A stretch of DNA of 64,000 nucleotides from Bacillus shivajii (GCF_020519665.1 NZ_CP084703.1:4092001-4156000), one strand, 5' to 3'. Positions 9,005 through 18,093 are shown, numbered from the stretch's first letter. The notes: generated by a model from the sequence alone, not told the origin. Translations and numbers: made by a program.

Positions 9005-10606
9005 TTATACCTTTAATGTTACCGGTGAGCGACCATTTACATCTATTTTTCCATAAATAGCCTTTGCGGCAAAGCGAAGAGCTGGTGTCGTAAATTCGTA
9101 CGCTGTGACGTATGCATCTACTTCTGGTAAATAGTTAATGTCGTAAGGACTGCGCATCGCAACGATCACCATCGTTTTGTTTAACATCTTCAAACGTTTC
9201 ACTACATTTTGCTGATGACTTGAATTTGCTGCAGAGATTGTACCGATAATCAGTGTGTCGTATTGTTCTGCTTGTTTGATTAATGCATCAATACTTTCCT
9301 CATCATCACCGATAACAGCAGTTTTCGCATTCTCGTCATTTTCTTGAATGACTTGCCCTAGGGCGTGACTTGAATAGCGTTTATCTTCTGCCATCGTTAA
9401 GTAGCCGTTTTCAGGATAAATGACGAGTGTCTTTTGTTCTGATGAAGTTCCTAACGGTAACGTTTCACCTTTATTTTCAACCACCGTCACCCCTTGTTGG
9501 AAGATTTCATCTGCTTCCTTTTTATGCTGATTACAACCGACAATTTCAGGCACTTTGACTATGTCACGATCTAATTGAAGATCATCCCATGATAAGTATT
9601 TTTCTTTCGCTAACATCACACGCTCATACGATGCTTCGATTTGGCCGAGGCCGATTTCGCCGTTCTTGAAGCTATGCTCGATCTTCCTCAATGCATTTAC
9701 TTGAAGGTCATAGCTTAGCGAGATCATAATTAAATCAACACCGGCTTTCATAGCTTCAACGGCACCATTTGCGGTTCCTATCGTGTCAGCGATTGCTTTC
9801 ATCTCCATGCAATCGGTCGTAATTAATCCGCGAAAATCTAACTTATCACGCAGTAAACCGGTTAAAACAGAGCGTGAAAGAGTCGCTGGAACACCTTCTC
9901 TCGGTTCAAGTGCCGGGAAGTAGACATGTGATGTCATGACAACATCTGCTCCATTTTCAATACACTGTTTAAAAGGGATGAGTTCTACGTTTTCAAGCCT
10001 CTCCATCGTATGCTTGATCGTTGGCAACTCTAAATGAGAGTCGAGATCTGTATCACCGTGACCTGGAAAGTGCTTAATCGTAGTCATGACCTCGGCATCT
10101 TGCATTCCTTTCATTGCTTGTTCAGAAAATTGTGCGACGGTTTTAGCATCCTCGCCAAATGAACGAACACCAATCACTTGGTTTAGTGGATTGTTATTAA
10201 CATCAACAACAGGTGCTAAGTTCCAGTTAATACCGAGCGCCTTCAACTCTTTCGCTGTTAAGCGCCCTGTTTTATAAGCATTTTTTGGTTCTTGCGTTGC
10301 TCCTAAAAGCATCGCTCCTGGAAAAACTGTCGTACCTTCTCCTAAGCGACGAACGACCCCATTTTCTTGGTCTATTGTAATAAATAACGGATGTTCATGC
10401 CCTGCATCACGAGCAATGCGCTGTAATTTATTTGTTAATGTCAAAATGTCTTTAGGTGTCCCAATATTTCTGCCAAACAAAATAACCCCACCGACATGAT
10501 GCTTCTCGATCATTTCCTTCATTTCATCTGAGACCTTTGATGGGTGGTCGGCGTTGAAGCCGAACACCATCATCTGACCTAGTTTTTTCTTAATGTTGTT
10601 ATTCAT
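9005..10606 (-). CDS. nagZ: Beta-N-acetylglucosaminidase NagZ (GH3), no signal peptide
   Basis: Removes the non-reducing GlcNAc from GlcNAc-MurNAc material. Residues 1-330 form a GH3 barrel. KHFPGHGDT (178-186) is followed by the Asp189-Ser-His191 dyad typical of NagZ, and the nucleophile is Asp265 in LITTDCMEM. A second domain (about 370-533) follows. The N-terminus begins MNNNIKKKLGQMMVFGF with no hydrophobic leader, so the enzyme should be cytoplasmic. B. subtilis NagZ is larger (642 residues) and secreted. The start ATG overlaps the stop of the upstream permease gene by one base (TAATG), indicating co-transcription and coupling with the transporter. It probably acts on imported disaccharides or muropeptides. 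Confidence 0.93.
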   Translation of the reverse strand: MNNNIKKKLGQMMVFGFNADHPSKVSDEMKEMIEKHHVGGVILFGRNIGTPKDILTLTNKLQRIARDAGHEHPLFITIDQENGVVRRLGEGTTVFPGAMLLGATQEPKNAYKTGRLTAKELKALGINWNLAPVVDVNNNPLNQVIGVRSFGEDAKTVAQFSEQAMKGMQDAEVMTTIKHFPGHGDTDLDSHLELPTIKHTMERLENVELIPFKQCIENGADVVMTSHVYFPALEPREGVPATLSRSVLTGLLRDKLDFRGLITTDCMEMKAIADTIGTANGAVEAMKAGVDLIMISLSYDLQVNALRKIEHSFKNGEIGLGQIEASYERVMLAKEKYLSWDDLQLDRDIVKVPEIVGCNQHKKEADEIFQQGVTVVENKGETLPLGTSSEQKTLVIYPENGYLTMAEDKRYSSHALGQVIQENDENAKTAVIGDDEESIDALIKQAEQYDTLIIGTISAANSSHQQNVVKRLKMLNKTMVIVAMRSPYDINYLPEVDAYVTAYEFTTPALRFAAKAIYGKIDVNGRSPVTLKV

Positions 10607-11595
10607 TACTCCTTCACTCCCCCTAATGTTAGTCCTTTAATAAAGTAACGCTGGAACATGAGGAAGAAGATAATCATTGGAACTGCTGCAATTGTTGCCC
10701 CGGTCATTAGGAGTTTAAAGTCAGCTAAGTTTGCATCTTGTAATGTTTTTAACCCCGCTGGTAAGGTCATTAAGTTTTCGTCGTTAATGACGATGATTGG
10801 CCATAGGAAAGAGTTCCATACGAGAACAAATGTAAAGATTCCAAGAACGGCCATTGCTGGTCTTGCAAGTGGTAATACGATGGACCTAAAAATTCGCCAT
10901 TCCGACGCACCGTCAATTTTTGCGGCTTCGATCAGTTCATCTGGGATAGATAATAAGAACTGCCGCATGAGAAAGACCCCGAAGGCGAGTGCCAGCATTG
11001 GGAAAATTAAGGCCCAGTGGGTGTCAAAGAGTTGTAAATTTTGAACGATTATAAAGGTTGGAACAAGGGTTACTTGTTCAGGGATCATCATCGTTGAAAT
11101 AATCACCCAGAAGATGATCCACTTCCCCGGAAAGTTCTTTTTCGCTAAAACGTAGCCGGCCATTGTATCAATTAAAACTATGGCGGCGGTGGTGACAATC
11201 GCTATATATAAACTATTAAATAACCATCTCGGTATTTGGGTTCGCTCAAATAAATATGTGAATGATCCGAACGTTTTCTCTCGAACTTCTGTCATTAATG
11301 AGGAATGGACCTCTGCTTGTTCGTAATCACCGAGACGTTCTGCTTCACGCTTTTTTTGCCATTGTGAAAAGTATTCTGTCACCCCAACTGGGTAGAGTTT
11401 CGGAGGTGATGATTCAACATAAGAAACCGGGCGGTCCATCTCTTCGTTTTGATAACTTGGTAGCTGTAAAGCTGTTACGAACACCCAATACAATGGAAGT
11501 AAAGAGATAAGCGCTAACACCGTTAAGATTGAAACGATGATTGTTTTCTTCATTCTTCGTTTTAAAACGGAGGTTGATTGCATGTCTTGTTTCAC
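10606..11595 (-). CDS. ABC sugar transporter permease, MalG/CUT1 type
   Basis: A 329-residue inner-membrane permease with about six transmembrane segments. The cytoplasmic EAA loop reads EAAKIDGASEWRIFRSI, the contact site for the ATPase. An extracellular insertion of about 80 residues lies between segment 1 and segment 2, as in MalG-like proteins. It pairs with the permease at 11604 and the receptor at 12719. No ATPase gene occurs in the cluster, so a shared MsmX-type ATPase encoded elsewhere is expected. The position between murQ and nagZ suggests peptidoglycan-derived sugars or muropeptides as substrate. Confidence 0.9.
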   Translation of the reverse strand: MKQDMQSTSVLKRRMKKTIIVSILTVLALISLLPLYWVFVTALQLPSYQNEEMDRPVSYVESSPPKLYPVGVTEYFSQWQKKREAERLGDYEQAEVHSSLMTEVREKTFGSFTYLFERTQIPRWLFNSLYIAIVTTAAIVLIDTMAGYVLAKKNFPGKWIIFWVIISTMMIPEQVTLVPTFIIVQNLQLFDTHWALIFPMLALAFGVFLMRQFLLSIPDELIEAAKIDGASEWRIFRSIVLPLARPAMAVLGIFTFVLVWNSFLWPIIVINDENLMTLPAGLKTLQDANLADFKLLMTGATIAAVPMIIFFLMFQRYFIKGLTLGGVKE

Positions 11596-11603
11596 CTACT
11601 TCC

Positions 11604-12545
11604 TTATTTCTCTGTTCGTAGCGTTCTAAATTGGAAGATCGCAAACGCCATGATAATAAAGAATAAAATTACTGATTGGGCCGACGCTAAACCGAAGTTA
11701 AAGTCACGGAAGGCTGTTTTATAGATGACGTGGACGAGAGTTTCTGTTGCATACCCTGGTCCACCACCTGTCATCATAATAATTTGCGTAAATACTTGGA
11801 ACGAACCAATTGTACTTAAGATCACTAAATAAAGCGTTGTTGGCTTTAAGAGTGGAATGGTTATGCGGAACCATTTTTGAAGTGGAGACGCCCCATCGAT
11901 ATCTGCCGCTTCATATAGTGATGGACTAATGTTGTTCATGGCTGCTAAATAAATGATAATCCCAGCACCTGGTGGTATAAGTATCGCCATGATCATAAGT
12001 GACGGTAATGCTGTCGCAGTTTGTCCGAGCCAGTCAACTCGCTCAAACCCGAAAAACTCTATAATATAGTTAAACAAACCAAAACGATAGTTATACATCC
12101 AGCGCCATACCATCGCAATGATAACCATTGAAGTGACGGTTGGTAAGTAAAATGCTGAGCGAAAAAAGGTTTGTGACCACTTGCCTAAGGGATAAATTAA
12201 AGTAGCAATGACAAGTGCGGTAATAATAAAGGCAGGTACAGTCACGATTGTAAATAAGAACGTATTCCATAATGCTGCTCTAAAAATTGGACTTTCAAAT
12301 GCGACAAGATAATGTTTAAAGCCAACCCATTCAACATCAAATACACCGCGATCCTGAAATGATATGAAAAATGCCCATACGATTGGAACGAGCATAAACG
12401 TAATGAAAAAGACGAGCTTTGGTAAGAGAAAGAAGTAGGCGACTTTATTTTCTACAATTTTCTGCCACAGCGTTTTCTTTTTCAAAACGATTTTTTTTGA
12501 TGTATCAAATTGAGTTGACGTATTTGGTTTCGTTTCCGTATTCAA
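11604..12545 (-). CDS. ABC sugar transporter permease, MalF/CUT1 type
   Basis: A 313-residue permease with six predicted transmembrane segments starting at FFLLPKLVFFITFMLVPIV. Its EAA loop reads EAADIDGASPLQKWFRITI. Eight bases separate it from the next permease. Together with the gene at 10606 it would form the heterodimeric channel of an importer for oligosaccharides. The 173-base gap upstream contains two GTGCCTRG-type motifs and a weak long-range pairing but no gene. Confidence 0.9.
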   Translation of the reverse strand: MNTETKPNTSTQFDTSKKIVLKKKTLWQKIVENKVAYFFLLPKLVFFITFMLVPIVWAFFISFQDRGVFDVEWVGFKHYLVAFESPIFRAALWNTFLFTIVTVPAFIITALVIATLIYPLGKWSQTFFRSAFYLPTVTSMVIIAMVWRWMYNYRFGLFNYIIEFFGFERVDWLGQTATALPSLMIMAILIPPGAGIIIYLAAMNNISPSLYEAADIDGASPLQKWFRITIPLLKPTTLYLVILSTIGSFQVFTQIIMMTGGGPGYATETLVHVIYKTAFRDFNFGLASAQSVILFFIIMAFAIFQFRTLRTEK

Positions 12546-12718
12546 TGTTCTTCCCCCTTACACTTCGGTAAGTGTCCATTCGTAAAAAGGAGGAGGACTC
12601 AAAAGTGCCTAGCTCTCTCCACCCTTCACAAGATGTAGACCTAAACCTTTTAGCTCTGTACCTTGTTTTGGATGTGCCTGGACTTTGTTTTTGAGCCATC
12701 CCCACCTTCATTTTGATA

Positions 12719-14038
12719 CTATTCGTTTAAGATGCGCTCTACTTCACTACGAGCATCTGTTAGAGCCTCTTCTGGCGTTTTCTCACCATTAGCTGCTAGT
12801 TGAAGCTGACTTTGAATGACTTCATCGATTCGTGCCCATTCAGAGTGCATTGGAATTCCAACTACTTGATCCGCTAGTTCTTGAGCATCTGCCATTGCTG
12901 GGTTATCAGCAAATGGTTCCATGTCTGCCGCTGATTCACGTGCAGGGAATGTACCGTAGTTCTTCGCAGTTGTATACTGTTCTTCAGTATTTGTGATGTG
13001 CTTTAAGAATTCAGAAACCATCATCTTCTTCGCTTCATCTTCTTGTGCGAACATAACATATCCGCCAACTCCACCCATTGTGACTGGCTCACCTAAGTCA
13101 CCGATTGGGTATTCAGCAACCATGAAATCCATCTCATACTCTTCTGTTTGAAGAGAGTTGATCGCCCATGTTGCCCAAGGTTGAACAGCAACTGTACGCT
13201 GGTCTAATGCTGCAAATGCTTGGAACGTTCCACCTACATCAGAGCCACCCATTTCTTGTGGTGCCACTTCATGTTCGAACTTTAGATCAACTAGCTTTTG
13301 TAAACCACTAATTGCTTCTGGTGAATCAAATGTATATTCTTCTAGGTCCTCACTTAGCGGGTATCCACCATCCATTAATAGGAACGGCCACGCTTCATAG
13401 TAATTTGGCATAATATATGTTGAGAAACCGTAAACCTCATCATCAGTCAAGGCTTTCATCGTTTCTACGAATTCATCGTATGTCCAGCGTCCATCTTCTG
13501 GAGGCTCTACACCTTTTTCTTCAAAAATCTCAAGGTTTAATAGCATTGTTTGAACACTTACAGACGTTGGAACACCGTAAAGAGAACCTTCGTACTCATA
13601 TGCTTCTAATGTGTTTGGATAGAAATCTGCCCACTCATCTTCAGTGAAGAGATCATCTGTTGATTCAATCACGCCTTCTTCGATATGGTTTAAGCTAATT
13701 GCTCCACCACTAATATCGATTGGCGCGATGTCTGGCCAGTTATGTCCAGCAATTGCGACACTTAACGCATCACCAAGTTCTGCCCAAGGCTGCTGTACGA
13801 TGTCAATTTCAACTCCTGGATACATATCTTCAAATTCTGCAACTTTGTCTTCAATCCAGTGATATTGGTTCTCATCTTCGTCTTGCCACCTAGGACCATC
13901 CCAGATGGTAATTTCTCCTTCCCAATCTTCCCAGTTATCAACATCTACACCACTTGACGAGTCTCCTCCACATGCAGTCAACGCTGACAAACTTAAAGCG
14001 AAAACACCCGTTGCCACCAATGATTTCATTTTCTTCAT
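12719..14038 (-). CDS. ABC transporter substrate-binding lipoprotein (family 1)
   Basis: A 439-residue receptor. The signal peptide ends in a lipobox LTACGG, with the lipidated Cys at about residue 23. The mature part is acidic and has family-1 extracellular solute-binding features (ITIWDGPRWQ, VAEFEDMYPGVEIDIV). It should be anchored outside the membrane and deliver ligand to the two permeases. The ligand cannot be read from the sequence; the genomic setting points to GlcNAc-MurNAc disaccharides, muropeptides or their anhydro forms. Upstream lie a cre-like site, an attenuator-like hairpin and a long inverted repeat, so the receptor probably has its own control within the cluster. Confidence 0.88.
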   Translation of the reverse strand: MKKMKSLVATGVFALSLSALTACGGDSSSGVDVDNWEDWEGEITIWDGPRWQDEDENQYHWIEDKVAEFEDMYPGVEIDIVQQPWAELGDALSVAIAGHNWPDIAPIDISGGAISLNHIEEGVIESTDDLFTEDEWADFYPNTLEAYEYEGSLYGVPTSVSVQTMLLNLEIFEEKGVEPPEDGRWTYDEFVETMKALTDDEVYGFSTYIMPNYYEAWPFLLMDGGYPLSEDLEEYTFDSPEAISGLQKLVDLKFEHEVAPQEMGGSDVGGTFQAFAALDQRTVAVQPWATWAINSLQTEEYEMDFMVAEYPIGDLGEPVTMGGVGGYVMFAQEDEAKKMMVSEFLKHITNTEEQYTTAKNYGTFPARESAADMEPFADNPAMADAQELADQVVGIPMHSEWARIDEVIQSQLQLAANGEKTPEEALTDARSEVERILNE

Positions 14039-14075
14039 GTTTATCCCCCTTGAAAAATAATGATAATGTTTTTAA

Positions 14076-14105
14076 ACCAAAGAAACGGTTATCCGTCTCT
14101 TTGGT
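14076..14105 (-). promoter_or_regulatory. Hairpin upstream of the binding-protein gene
   Basis: Near-perfect hairpin ACCAAAGA-ACGG / CCGT-TCTTTGGT between murQ and the lipoprotein gene. On the minus strand it is followed by TTTAAAAAC. It could be a weak terminator for murQ, or a stem that stabilises the 5' end of the receptor mRNA. Confidence 0.45.
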
Positions 14106-14134
14106 GGAAAACTAAAGTAAAAACTCTCAGCCTT

Positions 14135-14148
14135 AGATAGCGCTTTCA
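14135..14148 (-). promoter_or_regulatory. Candidate CcpA cre site
   Basis: The minus strand reads TGAAAGCGCTATCT, one base from the optimal cre sequence TGAAAGCGCTATCA. It lies about 97 bases upstream of the receptor start, so carbon catabolite repression of the importer is plausible. Confidence 0.55.
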
Positions 14149-14165
14149 TATTTTCAGTTATATAC

Positions 14166-14200
14166 CTTGTCTTGTATTAAGTGATACTCATCAAGACAAG
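14166..14200. promoter_or_regulatory. Long inverted repeat between murQ and the receptor gene
   Basis: CTTGTCTTG (14166-14174) and CAAGACAAG (14192-14200) are perfect inverted 9-mers separated by 17 bases. No T-run follows, so an operator is more likely than a terminator. The binding protein is unknown; MurR or a GntR-type protein are candidates. Confidence 0.4.
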
Positions 14201-14231
14201 TAAATTAATGCACTTGAATCAGATTTATCCT

Positions 14232-15143
14232 TTAATTTCCTTCAACAGATTCGATTGCTTTGCGGACGAAGCCTTCATTTTGAATAAGGAGCTCCTTCGC
14301 CTCGTGGACATTGACGTTCGCTTTTAGCATGACGATGGCCACCTTCACATCATTTTCTGCTTCCTTCAATGTTGTGGCAATCTTTTCATCAGAAACATCT
14401 GTTACTGATTTGACAATACTTTTTGCGCGTTCCTTAAGCTTTAAGTTACTCGCATTTACATCTACCATCAAGTTTTCATAGACTTTACCTAGTTTTACCA
14501 TGCTCGTAGTTGAGATCATATTCAATATCATCTTATGTGCTGTTGCAGCTTTCAACCTCGTTGAGCCTGTTAGGACTTCAGGGCCGACTTCAACTTCGAT
14601 CGCTTCTAAGGCAACCTTGCCAAGTTCTGAATTTTTGTTACATGTCAGAGCAATTGTTTTTGCACCTAGTTCATTTGCATAATTCAGTGCTCCTATCGCG
14701 TATGGTGTTCTTCCACTAGCTGCGATGCCAATAACAACGTCTTTGTGTGTAAGTCCAACTAGCTTTAAATCTTCCGCACCTTGTTCCACGCTGTCCTCTA
14801 CACCTTCTACAGCTCGGAACATTGCTCCTTCGCCACCTGCCATAATTGCTTTTACAGTGTCAGGAGATGTTCGAAATGTAGGTGGGCACTCAGAGGCATC
14901 AAGAACTCCTAACCTCCCACTAGTACCTGCTCCAATGTAAAATAATGTACCACCTTGCTTTAAAGATTCATACACGTATTCAACTGTTCGTTCAATGTGG
15001 GTCAATTCATGATTTACAGCCTGGGCGATCGTCTGGTCTTCTTCATTCATCAACGTCAAAATATCGATCGTTGACTTTTGATCAATGTTTTTCGTTTTTT
15101 CATTTCGCTGTTCTGTCGTAAGAGCAGAGAGATTTACATCCAT
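14232..15143 (-). CDS. murQ: N-acetylmuramic acid 6-phosphate etherase MurQ
   Basis: Cleaves the lactyl ether of MurNAc-6-phosphate to give GlcNAc-6-phosphate and D-lactate in the cytoplasm. The 303-residue length is normal for the family. The SIS domain contains YIGAGTSGRLGVLDASECPPTF, with catalytic Glu85 in this loop, and VVIGIAASGRTPYAIGAL. A MurQ-type helical C-terminus with a UBA-like end (NVHEAKELLIQNEGFVRKAI) follows. It is the convergence point of the cluster: AnmK and the BadF-type kinase supply its substrate. A promoter with an RpiR-type palindrome lies immediately upstream. Confidence 0.96.
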   Translation of the reverse strand: MDVNLSALTTEQRNEKTKNIDQKSTIDILTLMNEEDQTIAQAVNHELTHIERTVEYVYESLKQGGTLFYIGAGTSGRLGVLDASECPPTFRTSPDTVKAIMAGGEGAMFRAVEGVEDSVEQGAEDLKLVGLTHKDVVIGIAASGRTPYAIGALNYANELGAKTIALTCNKNSELGKVALEAIEVEVGPEVLTGSTRLKAATAHKMILNMISTTSMVKLGKVYENLMVDVNASNLKLKERAKSIVKSVTDVSDEKIATTLKEAENDVKVAIVMLKANVNVHEAKELLIQNEGFVRKAIESVEGN

Positions 15144-15171
15144 CTCATATCACCAAACTTCATCGGTTGTT

Positions 15172-15188
15172 TTGAAATTTTCTTTCAA
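15172..15188. promoter_or_regulatory. Candidate MurR/RpiR operator before murQ
   Basis: TTGAAA (15172-15177) and TTTCAA (15183-15188) form a dyad with a 5-base centre, just downstream of the proposed murQ -10 element. RpiR-family proteins bind TGAAA/TTTCA dyads, so regulation by the MurR-like protein at 7879 is the simplest inference. Confidence 0.5.
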
Positions 15189-15193
15189 TATTA

Positions 15194-15222
15194 ATCTTAA
15201 AATAACTGTAATAATATTTCAA
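15194..15222 (-). promoter_or_regulatory. SigA-type promoter of murQ
   Basis: Minus strand: -35 TTGAAA (15217-15222), a 17-base spacer, and -10 TAAGAT (15194-15199). It lies about 50 bases upstream of the murQ start, with the dyad operator overlapping the expected transcription start region. Confidence 0.55.
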
Positions 15223-15280
15223 CCAGTTTTTTAATTTTTTGAAATGTTTTTTTATCATTTTAAATTTAAAGAAAAATAAG

Positions 15281-15306
15281 AGCCTGACAATGATGTCAAA
15301 CTCTTA
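15281..15306 (-). terminator. Hairpin after the SpoIID/LytB-like gene
   Basis: Minus-strand stem AAGAG-GACA / TGTC-CTCTT followed by TTATTTTTC, just after the stop codon at 15323. It separates this gene from murQ. Confidence 0.6.
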
Positions 15307-15322
15307 ATTGACTATTCATATT

Positions 15323-16879
15323 TTAATAGATTGTATCCAAGTCAATTCCTTGATAATAGTGCTTTAAAATCTCTTCATAATCGGCTCCTTTTTCTGCCAT
15401 TCCGACTGCGCCAGTTTGTGACATTCCTACACCGTGGCCCCAGCCACCGCCATATACTTCAAAGCCGACCACTTCCTGTTTTCCCATGATAGGTTCAATA
15501 AAGAACAGTGTACTTAATAGTGGGCTTAAGTTACCTTGAGCGTTAAAGTATTGCAATGCCCAGCGAATTTGGTCTTTTGATTCAGAGAATGTGCCGTTTT
15601 CTGTTACAAACTCAATTTCATAGACTCTCCCTGAGTCAGAGCGTTCTAATACATTAATTTCGTAAACTTTCCCGACATCGGTATTAAATCTAGCACTCAA
15701 TGACTCTGTCATTTCCTCCATCGTCCATTCGAATGTCCAACGGTGATATCTAGACCAGTCAGATTCGTAGGCACCTTCATTCATGCCGCGTAAAGATTTT
15801 GCATTACCACTATTTTTAAACACTTCAAGTGTTGGAACGTTATCAAATGCATTTCCTCGGTTTGCATCTGGTGCTCCACGTAAGTATGGAACTGCCTCTG
15901 TATTCCACACATCTTCATTATTAGCAGTAAAGCCACCACTTGTTGAGTGATAAACAGCTGTAATTAGCTCCCCATCATACGTTGCGACGACTCCTCTTGT
16001 TTCATCAACTGCACTATTAGAAATTGGGTGCTCTGCCCCGTAACCTCCATAAACTTGGTCAGATGTTGTTGGAAGTAAATCATATCCATCTGAGCTACGC
16101 TTTCCTAAGTTCGAAAGTGCATACGTCCTTGCAGCAACCGCTTGTGTTTTTTGTGCTTCAAGTTCCCCATAAGGTACTGGTGGTAGCTCATGAGGGACAA
16201 CCCCATATAAATACTCCTCTAACGGAAGTTCGTTAATTGCAACGAGCGTACCTGCGCTATTAAATTCTACTTCTGCAAAACCACGGTATGGTTGACCATT
16301 GACAGTAACAAGCCCGTTGTCTGCTCGAAGCACAACAGCCCCTTCATACGTTAAGTCATCACCGATGCTGATAGAAGATTCACCTTCAGACGTTGTAATC
16401 TGGCGCCAAAATGCATCGCTACCAGCAAGCCCTTTGTCAATTAACTCTTGTCGGAAAGCTTCCCGCTCTCCCCATGAAGCATCAAGTGAAAATGCCCCTG
16501 CTAACATTCGGTAGCCATCATTATGTGGTTCAACATACGTTGGATAACCTTCTTCCTCTGCTTGTGTAAGCCATTCCGCTAATGCAGATTCGCTACTTAT
16601 CCACCCAGTTTGAAGACGGAATAACGTTTCAATCGTACCTTGTGACTGAAGTTCGACTGTCACTTCCTCGCTTTCTCCTTCATAAAGAACGACACCTGTT
16701 TCTTTTGATTCAAGTTGGTAAGAGGTTTCACTTCCAACAGTGAGTGACGTCGCGTTCGGAACGACTCCGACACGGATCATTTGCTCTTCATCATCTGCAA
16801 ATGAAACTAGCGAACTTGTCGCCATAAATGAAGCGCTTACAAAAAGAAAAACAAAAAACACCTTTAATACCTTACTCAC
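15323..16879 (-). CDS. Secreted SpoIID/LytB-domain protein, putative lytic transglycosylase
   Basis: A 518-residue secreted protein with a signal peptide (about 1-28, ending FAD). Residues about 85-165 look like a SPOR-type glycan-binding repeat (FRLQTGWISSESALAEWL). Residues about 170-510 form the SpoIID/LytB domain, with Glu231 in VVPHELP at the position of the SpoIID catalytic Glu, QAVAARTYAL, YHSTSGGFT and GGGWGHGVGMSQTGA. SpoIID enzymes with demonstrated activity are lytic transglycosylases acting on peptide-free glycan and leaving 1,6-anhydro-MurNAc ends. If active here, it would supply the substrate of AnmK in the same cluster (inference). It could alternatively be a LytB-like amidase modifier. 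It is a paralogue of the sporulation gene spoIID at 40420. Confidence 0.85.
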   Translation of the reverse strand: MSKVLKVFFVFLFVSASFMATSSLVSFADDEEQMIRVGVVPNATSLTVGSETSYQLESKETGVVLYEGESEEVTVELQSQGTIETLFRLQTGWISSESALAEWLTQAEEEGYPTYVEPHNDGYRMLAGAFSLDASWGEREAFRQELIDKGLAGSDAFWRQITTSEGESSISIGDDLTYEGAVVLRADNGLVTVNGQPYRGFAEVEFNSAGTLVAINELPLEEYLYGVVPHELPPVPYGELEAQKTQAVAARTYALSNLGKRSSDGYDLLPTTSDQVYGGYGAEHPISNSAVDETRGVVATYDGELITAVYHSTSGGFTANNEDVWNTEAVPYLRGAPDANRGNAFDNVPTLEVFKNSGNAKSLRGMNEGAYESDWSRYHRWTFEWTMEEMTESLSARFNTDVGKVYEINVLERSDSGRVYEIEFVTENGTFSESKDQIRWALQYFNAQGNLSPLLSTLFFIEPIMGKQEVVGFEVYGGGWGHGVGMSQTGAVGMAEKGADYEEILKHYYQGIDLDTIY

Positions 16880-17040
16880 CTATACCACTCCCTATAAAAA
16901 TTTTTCACAACACACCCATTCGGTGACACTGTTGAAAAAACCTTTTAAGATTTTTCTGTTTTTTCTAAAATTTAATTTCAGAACTTACGAACTATATATT
17001 TTTATGAAAATAGGTATAGGTTTATGGAATATCATGGTAT

Positions 17041-18009
17041 TTATAACCTTGTTTTTTCTAACTGATCATACCGCCAAATAATCTCGAAACCGAATTTTTG
17101 GTAAAACTCAATGAGCTCTGTCCAATCGATGATGAGATGGTCGACTTCACGTTTTTGTAAAACAGTAATTGCAGCTTGAACAATCCCTAACCCATAACCG
17201 TGTTTGCGGTATGCCTTGTCTATCCCTAATGGACCAATACCTCCAAGTCTCCCATTAAAGCGAGGTGCCCAGTACGTGTTTTGGGCGATCATTGGTGAAT
17301 CGGCATCGTTTACTCGACAAAAGCCAATAATAGCTCCACCCTGCTTCATTACAATGTATTCTCTTCCACTTCCACCAAGCTCGTAATACTTCTTCGCTTC
17401 ATACTCCCATCTTCCCGGGAACTTTTCGTGCATAAATGTAAGAAAATCGTTTTGATCTTTAGGAGAAAGGACATTTATTGAGACTTCTGGAAAAAACGGC
17501 ATTTCATCATAACCTTCCTTATCTTCATGACGGATGAAATCTGATACCGTTTTCGAATACTTATAACCTTTCCCTTCAAACCATTTCCGTACTGCCGGCA
17601 TCGATACAGGAATACCAGGAAAGTAATGAAACGGGTCACGTCCTCCAATCACTTTCTTTGCACCTTGATCTTTTAAAGCAGCTTCTGCCTTTTTTAGAAG
17701 CTCTCCACCAATTCCTTTGTTCCGAAATGCTGAATCTACAAGCATCCATTGAATCCATCCGACTTCTTCAGCAAGCAATCTTTTTACCTCTTCAGTTTGA
17801 CATATTTTTGTAACAATAGCGCCTATACATTGCCCTCCATCGTTTAACACAAAGAATGAGCCTGATATACATACATTTTCGTCATCAACACTGTTTTGTT
17901 TAAACAATGATTCTCTCATCGGAAACTGTTCCCCAATCTCTCGGTTCCATAGTTTACATATTGCTAGAATATGCTCCTCGTTTAGCTCATCCCACGAATG
18001 AAATTGCAT
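17041..18009 (-). CDS. Two-domain GNAT N-acetyltransferase
   Basis: A 322-residue cytoplasmic protein with two GNAT folds. The first acetyl-CoA loop is RNKGIG in WMLVDSAFRNKGIGGELL (about residue 112), and the second is RKHGYG in LGIDKAYRKHGYGLGIV (about residue 265). The acceptor is unknown. It lies between namZ and the SpoIID/LytB-like gene, so an amino sugar or peptide from cell-wall turnover is possible but not shown. A decayed fragment resembling its second domain lies at 20469-20680 on the other strand. Confidence 0.8.
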   Translation of the reverse strand: MQFHSWDELNEEHILAICKLWNREIGEQFPMRESLFKQNSVDDENVCISGSFFVLNDGGQCIGAIVTKICQTEEVKRLLAEEVGWIQWMLVDSAFRNKGIGGELLKKAEAALKDQGAKKVIGGRDPFHYFPGIPVSMPAVRKWFEGKGYKYSKTVSDFIRHEDKEGYDEMPFFPEVSINVLSPKDQNDFLTFMHEKFPGRWEYEAKKYYELGGSGREYIVMKQGGAIIGFCRVNDADSPMIAQNTYWAPRFNGRLGGIGPLGIDKAYRKHGYGLGIVQAAITVLQKREVDHLIIDWTELIEFYQKFGFEIIWRYDQLEKTRL

Positions 18010-18093
18010 CTTACATTCCCCCTTTTTTTCGTAATAAATAGTCTATTTAAAAAAAGAAGTGCCAATCTCGCTTTGACACCTCCCTTTTTCCGA

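Noticed and set aside
12505-12711. 68-residue ORF between the ABC receptor and permease genes
   Set aside because: Charged composition without any motif, overlaps the permease start, and has no upstream binding site.
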